Below are positions 21,446 through 34,058 of a DNA stretch of 64,000 bases, piece by piece (the stretch's first letter is position 1; the number at the start of each line of letters is the position of its first letter). Location of the stretch: positions 536,842,682 through 536,906,681 of the forward strand of contig CM042684.1 in the NCBI GenBank assembly GCA_023614405.1, given 5' to 3'. This DNA comes from Avena insularis (lineage: Eukaryota; Streptophyta; Magnoliopsida; Poales; Poaceae). The notes below the pieces were generated by a model. It did no database searches and was not told the origin of the DNA. It worked only from the letters and a program-made list of their open reading frames with translations. A program made the translations under genes and the position numbers.

Positions 21446-23100
21446 TGTAGGGTTCGCAACATAGAAAACAAAAAATTTCCTACGATGGGAACAACTATGT
21501 ACCAAGATCTATCTACTAAATACAAACAACGGGCGGATGTATATCCGTAGAGAACATACCCTTGAAGACCGACAAAGCTTAACGAGTTAAACTCGTGGTT
21601 GATGTAGACGATCTCTTGCCGATCTCAAGATCGAGAGAAAGTCCTAGCGCCGCAAATCAGCAGCGCATCCGTGCTCGCACACACGTCCGAGGCACCGAGC
21701 AACCTCCGCCTCCTCGCTCCAGCGATGCAGCGGAAGCACAACTCTTTCTTGCCGAATAGCCACTGGGAACATGTATCTCGCTAGTCCGAGACCATGGGGG
21801 ATAAATTCTAGATGGGGAGAGAGATCCTTCACGAGGAGGTGTGAGTGAGAGAGAGGGAGAGGGGTGCCTTTTATAGGAGGAGGGGGGCACCCAAGGGGGT
21901 GGCCGCTGGCCATGGGGGCTTCCCCCTCCCCTCCTTCATTCAAGTGGGTGGACACTCCACTCACAAAAACCTCTTCATTTCCCTCCACTCAAAATCCCAC
22001 TCAAACATGCAATTAAATTTCCACCAAATTTAATGCAAACTCTAATTAAATAAAACTCTTTTATTTATTCAAAATTTTGTCAATTACTTTAATGAAAAAT
22101 ATTCACATATAACCCCTTCCTAGAATTCTATTTCACGTGCATAACCACTTTATGCAATTTCACCTGAAAACTTGTTTCGGTATCTAGTGAAATAAATTCC
22201 TGCACTTGTTATTCTTCCCGGTATGAAACTTTTGATCCAATTGGATGTCGGTGTCTCTTAAGTGTGTCACCCTAAGGTTCGTGAATAATGCGGACATGAT
22301 TGAGACTCCTCTCGGATCAATAATCAGAAGCGGGATCTAGAGACCCATACTGACTCCCACACATTCAATGATGACTTTCTTGTGATCGTCGGAACCTTTT
22401 TAGGCTAGTATCTTAATCCCTTTGTTTCGCGATATATTACATGTCCGAGATTCGATCATCGGTATCTCCATAACTAGTTTGATCTCTTTACAGACATGCA
22501 CTCTTTTCTCGTTCCTGTGATATAACATTCTAGTGATCAAATCACTTGCTTGCAAGCTAATCAATGTGATATCACCTAGAGGGCCCAGAGTATATCTATC
22601 CGTCATCGGGATGAAAAAATTCCACTCTCGATCCATGGGCCTCAACATAACACTTTATTAGTACTGAATCCATCTTTATAATCACCCTGTTACGGTGTGA
22701 CATTTGATGTTATCAAGAAACTCTTCCGATGTTAGTGATTGACATGATCTCATGGTCTAAGGATTAGGATTACTTCGTAAGTTGTTATAGCAATATAAAC
22801 TCAATGACTTTGATCGTAATGCTATACTTCGGATGAATGTTCATCACACCATTACACTAATGTTGTGATCCCGTTATTAACAACATCCAATGTCCATGAT
22901 CAGGAAACCTTGATCATCTTGTTAATCAACGAGCTAGTTTATGAGAGAGACATAACTAAGAACTCTCTGTTTGTTTATTAAACACACATGTATTAACGTT
23001 TCCGTATTAATAAAATTATATCATGCAAAATAAACATCTATCATATACTTGGAATATAATAATAAACACTATTATTGCCTCTCAGGGCATATTCCCTTCA
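21446..23100 (-). repeat. Copia-1 5' LTR
   Basis: 1655 bp, minus-strand termini TGAAGGG and CCCTACA. It contains a TATA box (CTATAAAAGGC around 21867-21876) that would start the element transcript. Confidence 0.9.
21867..21876 (-). promoter_or_regulatory. TATA box of the Copia-1 5' LTR
   Basis: CTATAAAAGG on the minus strand in a GC-rich setting about 420 bp before the LTR end, the usual U3/R position for this lineage. Confidence 0.6.
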
Positions 23101-25433
23101 CTTTCAATCAATTTTCTTTCGACATTTTTTTAGCATTATCTTTATGGATGTGATTTCTCCAACTAGACTTGTATATCATCCATCTCTCATGGAATATGGA
23201 AATTATTTGAACAACCCTTTTATTCTCATAATACCTGATAAAACAAATCTTGAAGGCAAGCTTTGATATTACCGAGCAACATAACAACCCTTTATTTGTT
23301 CTCGATGAACATCAACACTTATTCTTTTGATAGTTACTTAGGCCATTATAGTTCATGAATTTTGTTGTTTCGTATGACAATTCACACCAAAAAATTCAGT
23401 ATCCAATACTTAAGAACCACATTGTTTAACAAGCAAAGAATATAGCCGTAACATGTATATCTTCTATATAACTAAGTTGAACAATTCTAGTCTTTTCTCT
23501 TCTACCAAATATTTCTTAGATTTCTCTTTCAGTATTTCTTTATCCTTTCAACATAATCTATCAATATCAACAGTGGTGCCATACTCATGACACATAGTCC
23601 AAAGTGTGTATTATATTTAAATACCAATGTCTTTGGACTTGAACTTTAAAGTAGATCACCATCATCAAATGTTTGGTGTTCTTTTAAAATTCCATTCTTT
23701 AGTAATATTTTAGTGTAGTAAACATTTTACCTACATCAAATATTCATCCTTATCATGGAACTATTCATGATCAAGCTAATTTATCTTATAACGATGAATT
23801 GCGAGTATAATGTTGCTCTCCAGAACCTTTTTGGAGGATTAGGACAACCAGCGTCTCCAACCTTTTGCAAATTCTCATCAAATATGAGAACATAAACTTT
23901 GCTATATTATAATCTATCATGTTGTAATCAAAACATTGTTTCAGATATCACAATATCTTTCACATATGATGGTTTCTGAAACAATTCTTTCAGCTCCTAG
24001 ATAACCTTGATATTAAAACAATCTTTTGAATATCAACACTCATGGAGACAAAACATGTGACTTATATAATAACTCTGGAATTGTTACTCTTGATTTAATA
24101 CTAATTATTAAATTTGACGGAGTAATCGGAACTTTATTGAAAGTTTGCAATAGGACTTTTAAACTTTAGATTAACACATCAAAACAATACGATAGCAGTT
24201 CGTAAAGTAACGAACCAGAATTCTATAGTTCTATTATATCAATTATAACTAAGCGCAAGGTGATAAACGGATGCCAATGACTACAACAACTATGAAAATT
24301 CAATTTGAGTTAATTTATGATAAATAGTGTTCAACTTTTAATCATATTGTTGTTGAACTCCCACTCAAAGCAATATCCCTCACATTGCTTTAGTGATTAC
24401 ATGAACCAAGTCCGATCATCATGTGACATGATGTAGTTTCAAAGGCGAACAATCATCATGTTCATCATATCATCTATATTACTCATGCTTTACCTTTCGG
24501 TATTCCGTGTTCTGAGACCATGTCAATACATGCTAGGCTCGTCAAGATTTTTCCTTAGTTTTCGCATGAGAAAATCTGGCTTTCTCTCGTTGTATACACT
24601 CGCAGAATCTAACACACCCGATCATCACGTGGTGCTTCGAAACAACGAGTCTTGGCAATGGTGCCTACTAAGGATGAACACTTTACAACTTGATATTTTG
24701 TGAGAGGGATCATCTTATAATGCTACCATCGCGATCTAAGCAATACAAGATCCATAAAAGGATTAACATCACATGCAATTCATAATATGTGATATTATAT
24801 GGCCTTTATTTCTTGTGATTCTGATCTCGATCTTCAAGCACGAACATGATCTCCATCATCACCGGCGTGGCGTCAAGGTCAATGGCACCGCTCCATGGTT
24901 ATCTTCCACCAGCATCAACTATTACAACTAATTTGAATAATAGAGACACATGTCTTAATGAAATTAAAAGAAAACCATAAGGCTCCTGCCGGTTGTCGAC
25001 TTAAAATAAGGATCATTGCATACATCATATATAATCACAATCATGGCCATATCACATCACATCATACCCCTGCAAAACAAAGTTAGACGCCTCTAATTTT
25101 CTTTGCATATTTTATGTGGTTTTGGGCTTTCAATAAGTACCGTTCTAACTTACGGACAAGAATCACAACATTGATGCTTGAACTATCAAGTGCCTGTTGT
25201 AAATTGAATCTTTACTATGATGGGAGAGACAGACACCCGCAAAGCCACTTATACAATACAAGTTGCACGTTGAGCGTGGAGCAAGTCTTATGAACGATGT
25301 AATGTAAGGTTAGCCTGGGCCGCTTCATCCCACCATACCGCAAGATGCAAAGTACACAAGAAGCAATTGATATGTAAGCACCACCCAAAATGACCATTGT
25401 GTTCTACTCATGCAACTGATCTACATATGGACA
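23101..25433 (-). other. Copia-2 internal region, no intact ORF
   Basis: 24360-25433 matches the Copia-1 leader in blocks. 23101-24360 is AT-rich and, in all frames, full of stops. It is either a very decayed gag-pol or the noncoding filler of a nonautonomous derivative. I recognise no domain in it. Confidence 0.5.
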
Positions 25434-25445
25434 TGGCTCTGATAC
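25434..25445 (-). other. Copia-2 primer-binding site, damaged
   Basis: The minus strand reads GTATCAGAGCCA but joins the LTR end directly. About 9-10 bases present in Copia-1 (the CCACTGTAGGGTTC stretch) are partly deleted, removing the first primer-site bases and the LTR terminus. Confidence 0.7.
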
Positions 25446-27312
25446 GTAGCATGGAAAACAAAAAATTCTATCACGTGAACACACACAAGCCAAGATCTAT
25501 CTACTAGATTGTAGCAACGAGTCAATAGAGTACTAACCCTCGAAGATCCAAAGCATTTAACGAGAGAATATTCTCGTGGGTGATGTAGTAGTTCACTTGC
25601 CGATCTCAAGATTGCATAGATGATCCTTCCGGCGCCACGTTCCGGCAGCGCTCCCGTAGTCGGTCACACGTACGGTACTTGATGAAGAAATTCCTCTCCC
25701 TTTTTCCAGCAGGAAGTGGGAGGTTGTAGCTCTCTCCTCGCGATTCCGGCAACACGACGACGTGGTGTCGGAAGTAGAGGGGAGATCCCGCAGGGCTTCG
25801 CCTAAGCCAGAGCGAGTATGGAGGAGTAGAAGAGGGCCTCGGCGATCTAGGTTTTAGATGCCGAGGGAAGAGGGAAACCGGCGGCTAGGGTTTAGGCGAG
25901 ACGGCAGCGGCGGTTTAGAGGGGATCTAGGGCGCCGGCGGCTTCGGGGGGCAGCGGCGGCCTAGGGATTGGTCTTGGGCGCCTAGGGAAAGGGGGATATC
26001 TTGGGGTGCGCTGCCACCCCTTCTTATATATGTGGGGGCGTCCAAGGGTGTTCCCGGCCCAGGTGGAAACCCTCCCTAACTCAGAAACCCTCCCTAACTC
26101 GAAAACCATGTTGGGATTTGACTTTTTCAAACTGCCTTTTTGAATTTCAAATTAGAGTTTGATTTCTCTCTTCCAAGTGTCCAGCGAAGTGACCTAGGAC
26201 ATGATGCAACAATTCCACTTTGTCATGACACATCCATGTACGCTTCCCCTTCCAGTTCAGTGGACCTTCTAGACCCTTCTAGAACATTCCGGTGAAAACA
26301 CCGAAATCATTCCCGAACTCCGAAATTGGACTTTCCTTATATGAATGTTATTCTCCGGACCATTCCGAATCTCCTCGTGACATCACGGATCCAATACGAG
26401 ACTCTGAACTACATTCGGTCTCTTTACTCACATTCCATATCGACTAAACAACATCGAATCCTTAAGTGTGTCTCCCAATGGTTCGTGCAGTATGCAGACA
26501 TGATCGAGACTCTTCTCAGAATAATAACCAATAGAGGAATCTGGAAATTCATATGGTTCCCACATATTTCTACGATTACTTCGTGATCGAATGAACCATT
26601 TACATACGATACCAATTTCCCTTTGTCTCATGATACTTATCCGATGTTTGATCGTCGGTATCTCTCCATACCTAGTTCAACCTCGTTACCGACAAGTACA
26701 ATTTTCTCGTTCCTGTGATATGTGATCCCTTGTGAGCCAGTCACATGCTTGTAAGCCAATTGGATGACATTCCACCGAGAGGTCCTAGAGTATATCTATC
26801 CGTCATATGGATGGACCAATCCCACTCTTGATTCATGTGCCTCAACACATACTTTCCGAACACTCTCAATGCCACCTTTATAGACACCCAGTTATGGAGT
26901 GGTGTTTGATGTCATCAAATAAGCCATATGGTGATGCTGATTAGCATGATCTCATGGTCGAAGGAATTAGGTTACTATGTATCTTGAAGCTTATAGAAAA
27001 GAAACTATTGAAATGACTTGATCTTTATGCTACGCTTAACTATAGGAGTATGTCCATCACATCATTCTCCTAATGATATGACCTTGTTGTTAATAACATC
27101 TCAATGTTCATGATCAGGAAACCATGATCATATATTAACCAACAAGCTAGTTTAACAATAGGCTTTACTAGGGACTCTTTTATGTTTACAAACCACACAA
27201 GTATTAATGTTTCCGGTTAATAAAATTATAGAATGAGATGCAAACATTTATCATAAGCATGAAGATATTATAATAACCACTTTATTATTGCCTCTTAGGC
27301 ATATCTCCAACA
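25446..27312 (-). repeat. Copia-2 5' LTR
   Basis: About 1867 bp, minus strand, starting TGTTGGAGATATGCC. Alignable with the Copia-1 LTRs but clearly diverged. TATATAAG on the minus strand near 26023-26030 is the likely TATA box. Confidence 0.8.
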
Positions 27313-27944
27313 CAATCTTTCTAGTTGGAGTCTCTTATAGAGAGAAAAAGGCATAACACTAACTCTAGCTCCCAAATCACACAAAGCAGTTCTAACATAG
27401 TTATTTTTAATAGAGGAAGGAATAGTTGGAATACCTGGATCTCCAAGTTTCTTTGGAACCTTACCATTGAAGGAATAATTAGCAAGCAAAGTATAAATTT
27501 CCTCATTAGGAATCTTCCTTTTATTAGAGACAATATCCTTCATATACTTTGAATAAGGAGGCAACTTAATAGCATTAGTCAAAGGAATTTGCAAAATAAA
27601 GGTTTCATCCACTCACAAAACTTGTTATAGTGTTCTTCCTCCTTTGACTTGTGTTTCTTATTAGGAAAAGGCATTGGTTTTTGCACCCCAAGGATCTCTT
27701 TCACTACCATGTTTATTAGCAATAAAATCTTCCTTAGTGTACTTAGTGTTCTCATTGTGTTTCTCAGGTTCTTCTTCAATTTCTTCCTTATCAGGAGCAT
27801 CATTGTTATCATTACCACTTTTAGTTTCAGCATCAGAGACAGATATACTATCAGGATATATAGCAGGTTCAGGAGATTCTACAACTATTTTATGTTTATT
27901 TTTATTTCTCTTAGAAGAAGTACCACTATTTTCAGCTTGTTGAG
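27313..27944 (-). pseudogene. W2: Athila-type gag-protease fragment
   Basis: The minus strand encodes the end of an Athila-lineage gag (27944-27661, RNKNKHK then an acidic stretch and KYTKEDFIANKHG) and, in another frame, the protease start (27612-27313) with PPYSKYMKDIV and LCDLGARVSVMP. Both match element W (38650-39000 and 38640-38400) closely but not identically, so this is a second element of the family. It is cut by Copia-2 at 27312 and fused on its upstream side directly to the end of the W LTR at 27945. The primer site and the first half of gag are missing. Confidence 0.85.
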
Positions 27945-30900
27945 TGATGACCAACAAGTGTAGGGGATCGCAATAGTCTTCGCGGGTAGTATTATCCAAT
28001 TTATTGATTCGACACAAGGGGAGCCAAAGAATACTTGCAAGCCTTAACAACTGAGTTGTCAGTTCAGCTGCACCTGGAAATAGTTCTTGCTCATAGAAGT
28101 TTATCAGTAGCAACAGTTTGGTAGTAGAAACAGCAAAGCAATAGCAGCGATAGTAACAAAGAATGAACAGAGAAATAGTAGCGATAATGAATGATGGGAT
28201 TCAAGTGCGGTAGGCATAGGGATGGATGGACGGGCGTTGCATGGACGAGTCTAAACATGTAACTTCAAGATCTAGGGCATTGTAGATAAATAATAACAAG
28301 CATCCAAGTACTAAACAATCCTAGGCATGTGCTCCATCTATAGTCATACGTTCTCGCAATGAGAACTTGCACAACATCTTCTGTCCAGCCAGGCCGTGGC
28401 TGTCACATCCCAAAATTTTCCAAATTTTGAAATGTGAAAAATAAATAAACAAAATAAATAATTGTTGAAATTTAGTGTGAAAAGAAACTTTTTGTTTCTA
28501 AATGGAAACATTAGAACCCATCTTGAACAAACTTTGAATAAAAAGGAATCCAACAAAATTCAAATCAAGTGAAATGCATTCATCAATAAATGTAACCTTG
28601 AAATTTTAACTTGGGAAAATAAACCAAAACCCTAATGGAAGAAATCATTTCCAAGATCTCTCTAAGACTATGGATTTGATCCATATAAAAATTTGTCAAA
28701 CAAAACATATATAAATGATAAAAAATGATAAACAAAAATATTATAAACCCATAGAAAGTGGTTTCATTTAATTTGGAGCAATAGATAAAAACTTATGAAG
28801 TATTAAGATAGAAGGAAATAATTTCCAAAGCTAATAAATATCCTATCTAAAATCCATACCAAATTGTGAGCAAAATAATCCTAAAAGGATTTAAAAAGAT
28901 AAACAAATATTAAATAAAATTATACAAATTGGAATCACTAATTTTGGATCTATAAATAAAAAGATGTGGATTTTATAAGACAAAGAAAGAAATAAATAAA
29001 TAAGGAATATTTAAAATCCAAATTAAATCTTGGCCAAACAAATGAAATCAAAGATTATGGAATAATAAAAAGGAATAAAAGATTATTTAAATAAAATCAT
29101 AAGGATTGAACAATATCCAATTTTATTTAAATAAAGATAATATGCATAAACTAAATAGTAAGTCCTAATAAAATTATTTAGGAGGCAATTTAAACCTTGA
29201 ACTAAATCCATAAGCAAATGGAACAAAGATAATCCAAGTCCAAGTGAAATAAAGGGATAAAGAATATTCAAATAAAATTATATGGCATTGATCAAATTCA
29301 ATTCTATTTGAATAAACACAAATCCCCTAATGAAAATGATTAATTAAATCATGCTAAAATAATAATTGGAATTTGCCCAAGTAGAATAAAAGTTATTTAA
29401 TTAACTTAAATGGAATAAAAGAATTATTTGAATAAAATTTATATGGAATTAAAACCATATTTGATTTTTTTTGAATAAAGACAAATGCTCAATTTAAATG
29501 ATTAATAAATCATATTTAAAATATTTCAAATAATTCAAAGTGAATTATTTGACAGACTAATAAATAAATAAAACCTACTAAAAATGATTTGGTAAAATTT
29601 TGATTTCAAATAGAAGTTGAAAACATATTTGAAATCTCAATTAAATAAAGACAAGTGTCTAAATTAATTAATTAATAAGCCATAAATGAATAAAATAATT
29701 ATTCTAAAATAGATTTTAAATACATGTTTAAAACAGTATAGAAAACTTACTGAAAAGTTTGAAAAGTTTTGAAATGAAAAAGGGTTTGAAATCAGTTGAA
29801 CAAATTCAAAACAGAGAAATAGAAAAGAAAAAGGAAAAAGAAACAGTAAAGGAAAAAATAAGACAAATCAGCCTAGCCTAACCAGCCCACCATGCCCAGC
29901 AAACCCACTCTCTTTCTCCCCCGCAGAAAACAATTCGCACTCAGCAACGAACCCACGCAGATGCTGACGACGTGACCCCACCGCACCCCCTCTCTCTCTC
30001 GCTGCCGCTAGTCCCCACTGCCCGTCATCGTCGTTCTCACCCGCGCTGGCCCCGCCCCCAATTCCTCCTCCGCTGTTTCTACTTAATTTAATCCTCTTAA
30101 ATTCATGTTAATGCCGTGGTTAATACTCCCCGTGATCACGCTCGTTTAACCTCCTCCCTCTCCTCTCTCTTTCCCCTCAACCCCCACGCCACTGGAGCCC
30201 CCAAGCTACTCTAATTCTTACTCGAACGACCGCTGTCTCCGGCGAGCTCCAACTCCAATTCTGGTGAGTACCACATCCCCCTCTGCCTATGGTTCAGACT
30301 AGCTTGTTTTCCATCGCCGTACGCACCTACTGACAACCTCCGCTTGCTCGCGCATGCCCCAGAAGCTCGACTCCGACCTCGCTTGCTCGCCATAGTGGTC
30401 TGCCTCGTCTCCGGCGAGCGATAGCCGTCGTCCCCATGCGTCCCTTGCTCTCTGGTGAGTTTTCCCGCACTCCTCAAACCCGCGCGCACCTCGCTGACGC
30501 GTTTCTTTGCTCGCTTTCGTTCCAGAGACTCGCCTCCGACGAAGCCGTGTGTGACCCGGCGACAGCAACCTCTCCGACGAGCAATCCTTGACGCTACCGT
30601 GTGCCCCCTGCTCAACTACCAGCACCTTCAGCACCACCGCGCCTCTGCCATCTCAGTAAGCATCTTCCCCACCCCTTACCCTCTAGAGTCACAGTTACGC
30701 CACCGCCAGAGCGTCTCCGCCACCGCCAGCGGCCGTGGTATGGTCAAATCGTTTTAGGCCGTTAGATTTAAATCGTAAGGACACGTTAGATCCACTTAAG
30801 CAAGGGGTTTATTAGATCCAAACCGTGCGATCTCACTTAAATCCTACGGTCTGTATCGATCGATCCGCACGAAACGTTTTCGGCCAATAGGAATATGACG

Positions 30901-33900
30901 CGTGGCCAGTGTGTTGTTTTAAAAATAGAAATGGATCTATTAGATGTATGATTTTGCAAAATTCATAACTTTAAATCTACACGTCCAAATTTTACAAATT
31001 TCATATCAATGGAATCAGCAAAAAGAATACTTTCCAACCATGCACTTTGTTTAGTATTTTGCTTCTGTAAAATTAGTTGTTTTTGCAGAAACATGTGTAG
31101 GCATATTTTGAGCATAAAACTTATTCTAAAAATGTTTTTAGGGTAAATATTTTGTAAGTGGATTGTTTTGAACCTAATGACCATAGAAACCAACTTTTGC
31201 ATTTAAAAATATATTTTGTGACACTTAGGAATTATTCCTTTGAATTAATGCATTTCTAGTTAAATAAAAATGTTGAATATGTTTTAAGAATGCATTTTGA
31301 GTAAAACCTTTGGAAAATGATTTGAATAAAACTCTCTGACCCTAAACACCATGTTTTGGATTTAAAAATGTATTTGATTAATCCTAGAGAATTATTACCT
31401 TGCTTAAAGGCATTTCCAACATAATAAAATATTGCTTGGATTTAAAAATGGTTTATAGGTAAAACCTTTTGCAAATGGTTTTAATATTAAACACTTGACC
31501 TTAAAAACACTAAAATTTGTGTTTAAAAATATATTTGTCAAACACTAGAAATTATTACTTTGATTTAAATCATTTCTAACAAAACAAAAATGATTTAAAG
31601 TGGCCATTTTCACTAACTTAATATCAAATGATTTTTCCACTTTTACAAATGACCAATAGGTGTTTTGGAATGTTTATAACTTATTATAAAATACCTTTCC
31701 AAATAAAACAATATTTTGCATGCTTGCATGCATTGCCTTGTTTATTCATTTTATGTGATGAATTGTTCGAATGCTAGATTGAATTTGTACCTTGAATGAA
31801 TTGTAGTGAAATTTGAAGAGTGTGACTATTGCAAGATCAAGGAGTGAACTTATATTCTCTACCAAAAAGGCAAGTGGTGCTTCATACTGTTGTCCTATTA
31901 TTTTTACTATGCATTAGTGATGTTTTGAGTAGGACTTGAGTGGAATTTTACTAAGTATGCTATGCCATGGGAAATCCTAGTAGATGATGCCTTAGTAGAA
32001 TTTTCCCTAAGTTAAGACTCTTGCTACTATTATGCTTAGCCTAGCTTGTAGAAAACAAGGGTGGATTATACTCATGCTATGAAATATTTCTAAGTCTATG
32101 ACTTGTGTTTTGTTTAATAAAACAACTATGTGAATGAATCACCTGGGTGGAATGGTATTGCTTGGATGGATTTTTGTTGAGTGGTTACACAAGGCCAGGG
32201 GACTGGTGAACCTTGTGTATCAAACTTGTGGAATTCCACCCAGGAACAAAGAGATTTGAGATGTCAAATGTTGAGAAGCTTCAAGTGCAGCCACTTGGCA
32301 TTATGGGCTCTGCCTGGATCATATAGGTTGCAATAACTTAGCCAAATGGACAGTTGGTGGTAGGGGATGATAGGTTTGGAACGCGTCCATTTTGGTCTAA
32401 GGGAATGCTTCTGAAAGATCTTGTATCGATGCATGTCGAGTCTTGTGGGGAAAGTGCGCCACCTCTCGAGAGAGTAAAATCTAAGTACTTATCCGTGTCC
32501 TCGGCAATGGATAATTTGAGCATGAAGACATGGAAGCTATCAAGAATCTCCTCATCCCAATTTCTAAGTTAAAACTTGTGGTTGAACAAGGGTTCAAGGA
32601 TCTTCAATCAATGATTGGTAGATGCCTTGGGTGATTTTGACAAACAAAAACTTAGTTTTTTCAACTTATAAGGAAAATCTATTTTGAGCAAAGCAAGCCT
32701 AAGATCCACTTATCCAAATGCATATAGATGATAGTTACCACTATACTACCATAGTATCACTTGCCAATACAATTCAAATGTATTGACCCTTGTGTCTGTA
32801 ACTTATTATGTTGCAGGTTTGTTTGATGTTAGTGAAGTGTGTTGAATAGGATTACAACATGATTGGCTGTGGCACTTTGAAGATGAAGGACTCCATGCTA
32901 TATAGTTATTTCTGCTGCATTGTAATGAGATAGCCAAATGAGCTATGTAAGATGTAATGAATTATTTTATTCTTGGTTATAAAGTTGTATTATGACCTTT
33001 GTTTCTTGATATTACATCTTAACTGTGGATGCTAGCTATTGATCCTGGGACTAGCATTGTAAACACAGGGATCTCTACCTTATTAAAGGTTGGGACCTCT
33101 ACAGTGGCAGCGGGGCCTCTAGGGAACTACTGGCAATTAAGGTGCTTCTTTTAATAGAGCACCGGAGCAAAGCATTAACAATCCGTGAACACATGTGATC
33201 CTCACACCACAGCCATCCCCTCCGGTTGTCCCAATTATTGTAACTTTGGGGCCTTTGGATCCAGATAATGATATGTGTACACAACTTGCAGATAAGATCA
33301 CAAACAATACTATCATAATGATTCAATAATAAGTTCAGATCTAAGATCATGGCACTGGGGCCCTAGTGACAAGCATTAAGCATCACAAGTTGTAACAAAG
33401 TCAAATAGAACAAGAGATACTAGGCACTATGCCCTAACAATCATATTCGATTACATGATAGAACTCATCCAAACCCTACCATCCCCAAGCCTACAACGGG
33501 GAATTACTCACTCATGGATGAGGGAAACATCGGTGGTTGATGGAGATGCGTTGGTGATGACGATGGCGATGATCCTCTCCAAATTCCCCGTCTCGGCAAG
33601 GTGCTAGAATGGAGTTTCTGGATCTGAATCTTGGTTTCTGGTCGCGGCGACAGAGCGGAACTCTTTCTGGAAAACTATCGAACCCCCCTTGTTTTTAGTT
33701 CAAAAGGAAAATTATAGGTGCAGAGGGAGGCCGAGGGGCTGTTTGGGGAGGCTGCACCCCCTCCAGGCGCGGCCAGTGGTGGGCCCGCGCCTGGGGTGGG
33801 TCTGGCCCCCTAGGCCCCCTCTTCGTTTCTCCTTCTGGCTCCGTGGATCTTCTGGTGAAATATTATTTTGGCATATTTTCCGGGATTTTTCCTGATAGTT

Positions 33901-34042
33901 GATTTTCTACACAAAAACAAGACACCAAAGTAATTCTGCTTAAAACATCGTCAGTCCGTGTTAGTTGCATCCAAATCACACAAGTTTAGAGGAGAAACAA
34001 TAGCAAAGTGTTCGAAAAAGTAGATAGGTTTTGGACGTATCA
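27945..34042 (-). repeat. W 3' LTR, interrupted by solo LTR T2b
   Basis: The two parts, 27945-28400 and 33109-34042, add to about 1390 bp. Reading right to left it begins TGATACGTCC at 34042 and ends TTGGTCATCA at 27945. The corresponding uninterrupted sequence around the insertion is seen in the other LTR at 41170-41180. Confidence 0.85.
28401..33103 (+). mobile_element. T2b: solo LTR of a chromodomain-type Gypsy family
   Basis: A 4703-bp single LTR with termini TGTCACATCCC and GACCTCTACA, flanked by the perfect 5-bp duplication GTGGC at 28396-28400 and 33104-33108. The same family as the T2a LTR (41364-45738, opposite strand) and a relative of the T1 LTRs. No internal sequence is present, so it arose by recombination between two LTRs. 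It contains an AT-rich first third (28430-29850), a GC-rich transcribed-looking segment (29870-30760) with GGTGAGT donor-like sites, an AT-rich middle, and a block near 32150-32570 conserved with T1 and T2a. Its open frames are not genes. Confidence 0.9.
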
Positions 34043-34058
34043 ACTCCCCCCAAGCTTA
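34043..34058 (-). other. W polypurine tract
   Basis: The minus strand reads CTAAGCTTGGGGGGAG immediately before the LTR start TGATACGTCC. A related tract lies upstream at 36213-36230. Confidence 0.8.

Larger units (their letters stand above)
15330..23100 (-). mobile_element. Copia-1: Angela/BARE-like LTR retrotransposon, 3' LTR truncated
   Basis: The element reads right to left. The 5' LTR is 21446-23100, the primer site 21431-21444, gag-pol 20395-16459, the polypurine tract about 16394-16404, and the 3' LTR remnant 15330-16393. The LTR starts TGAAGGGAATATGCCC, close to the TGTTGGAATTATGCCC type of BARE/Angela. The two LTRs differ by roughly 6% in the parts I compared by eye, so this is an older insertion. 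About 590 bp of the 3' LTR are missing at its outer end. Base 23101 onward is Copia-2 internal sequence. Confidence 0.85.
23101..27312 (-). mobile_element. Copia-2: Angela/BARE-like element, 5' LTR and partial internal region
   Basis: Minus orientation. The LTR 25446-27312 begins TGTTGGAGATATGCC at 27312. A primer-site remnant and leader follow, and the internal part breaks off at 23101, where Copia-1 begins. The rest of the element is not in the window. Copia-1 appears to have inserted into it, but the second half was lost with the truncated left side of Copia-1. Inserted at 27312 into Athila-type protease sequence. Confidence 0.75.

Noticed and set aside
23101..24360. Independent gene in the AT-rich Copia-2 interior
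   Set aside because: No frame above about 80 codons, no domain and no splice-consistent exon series.
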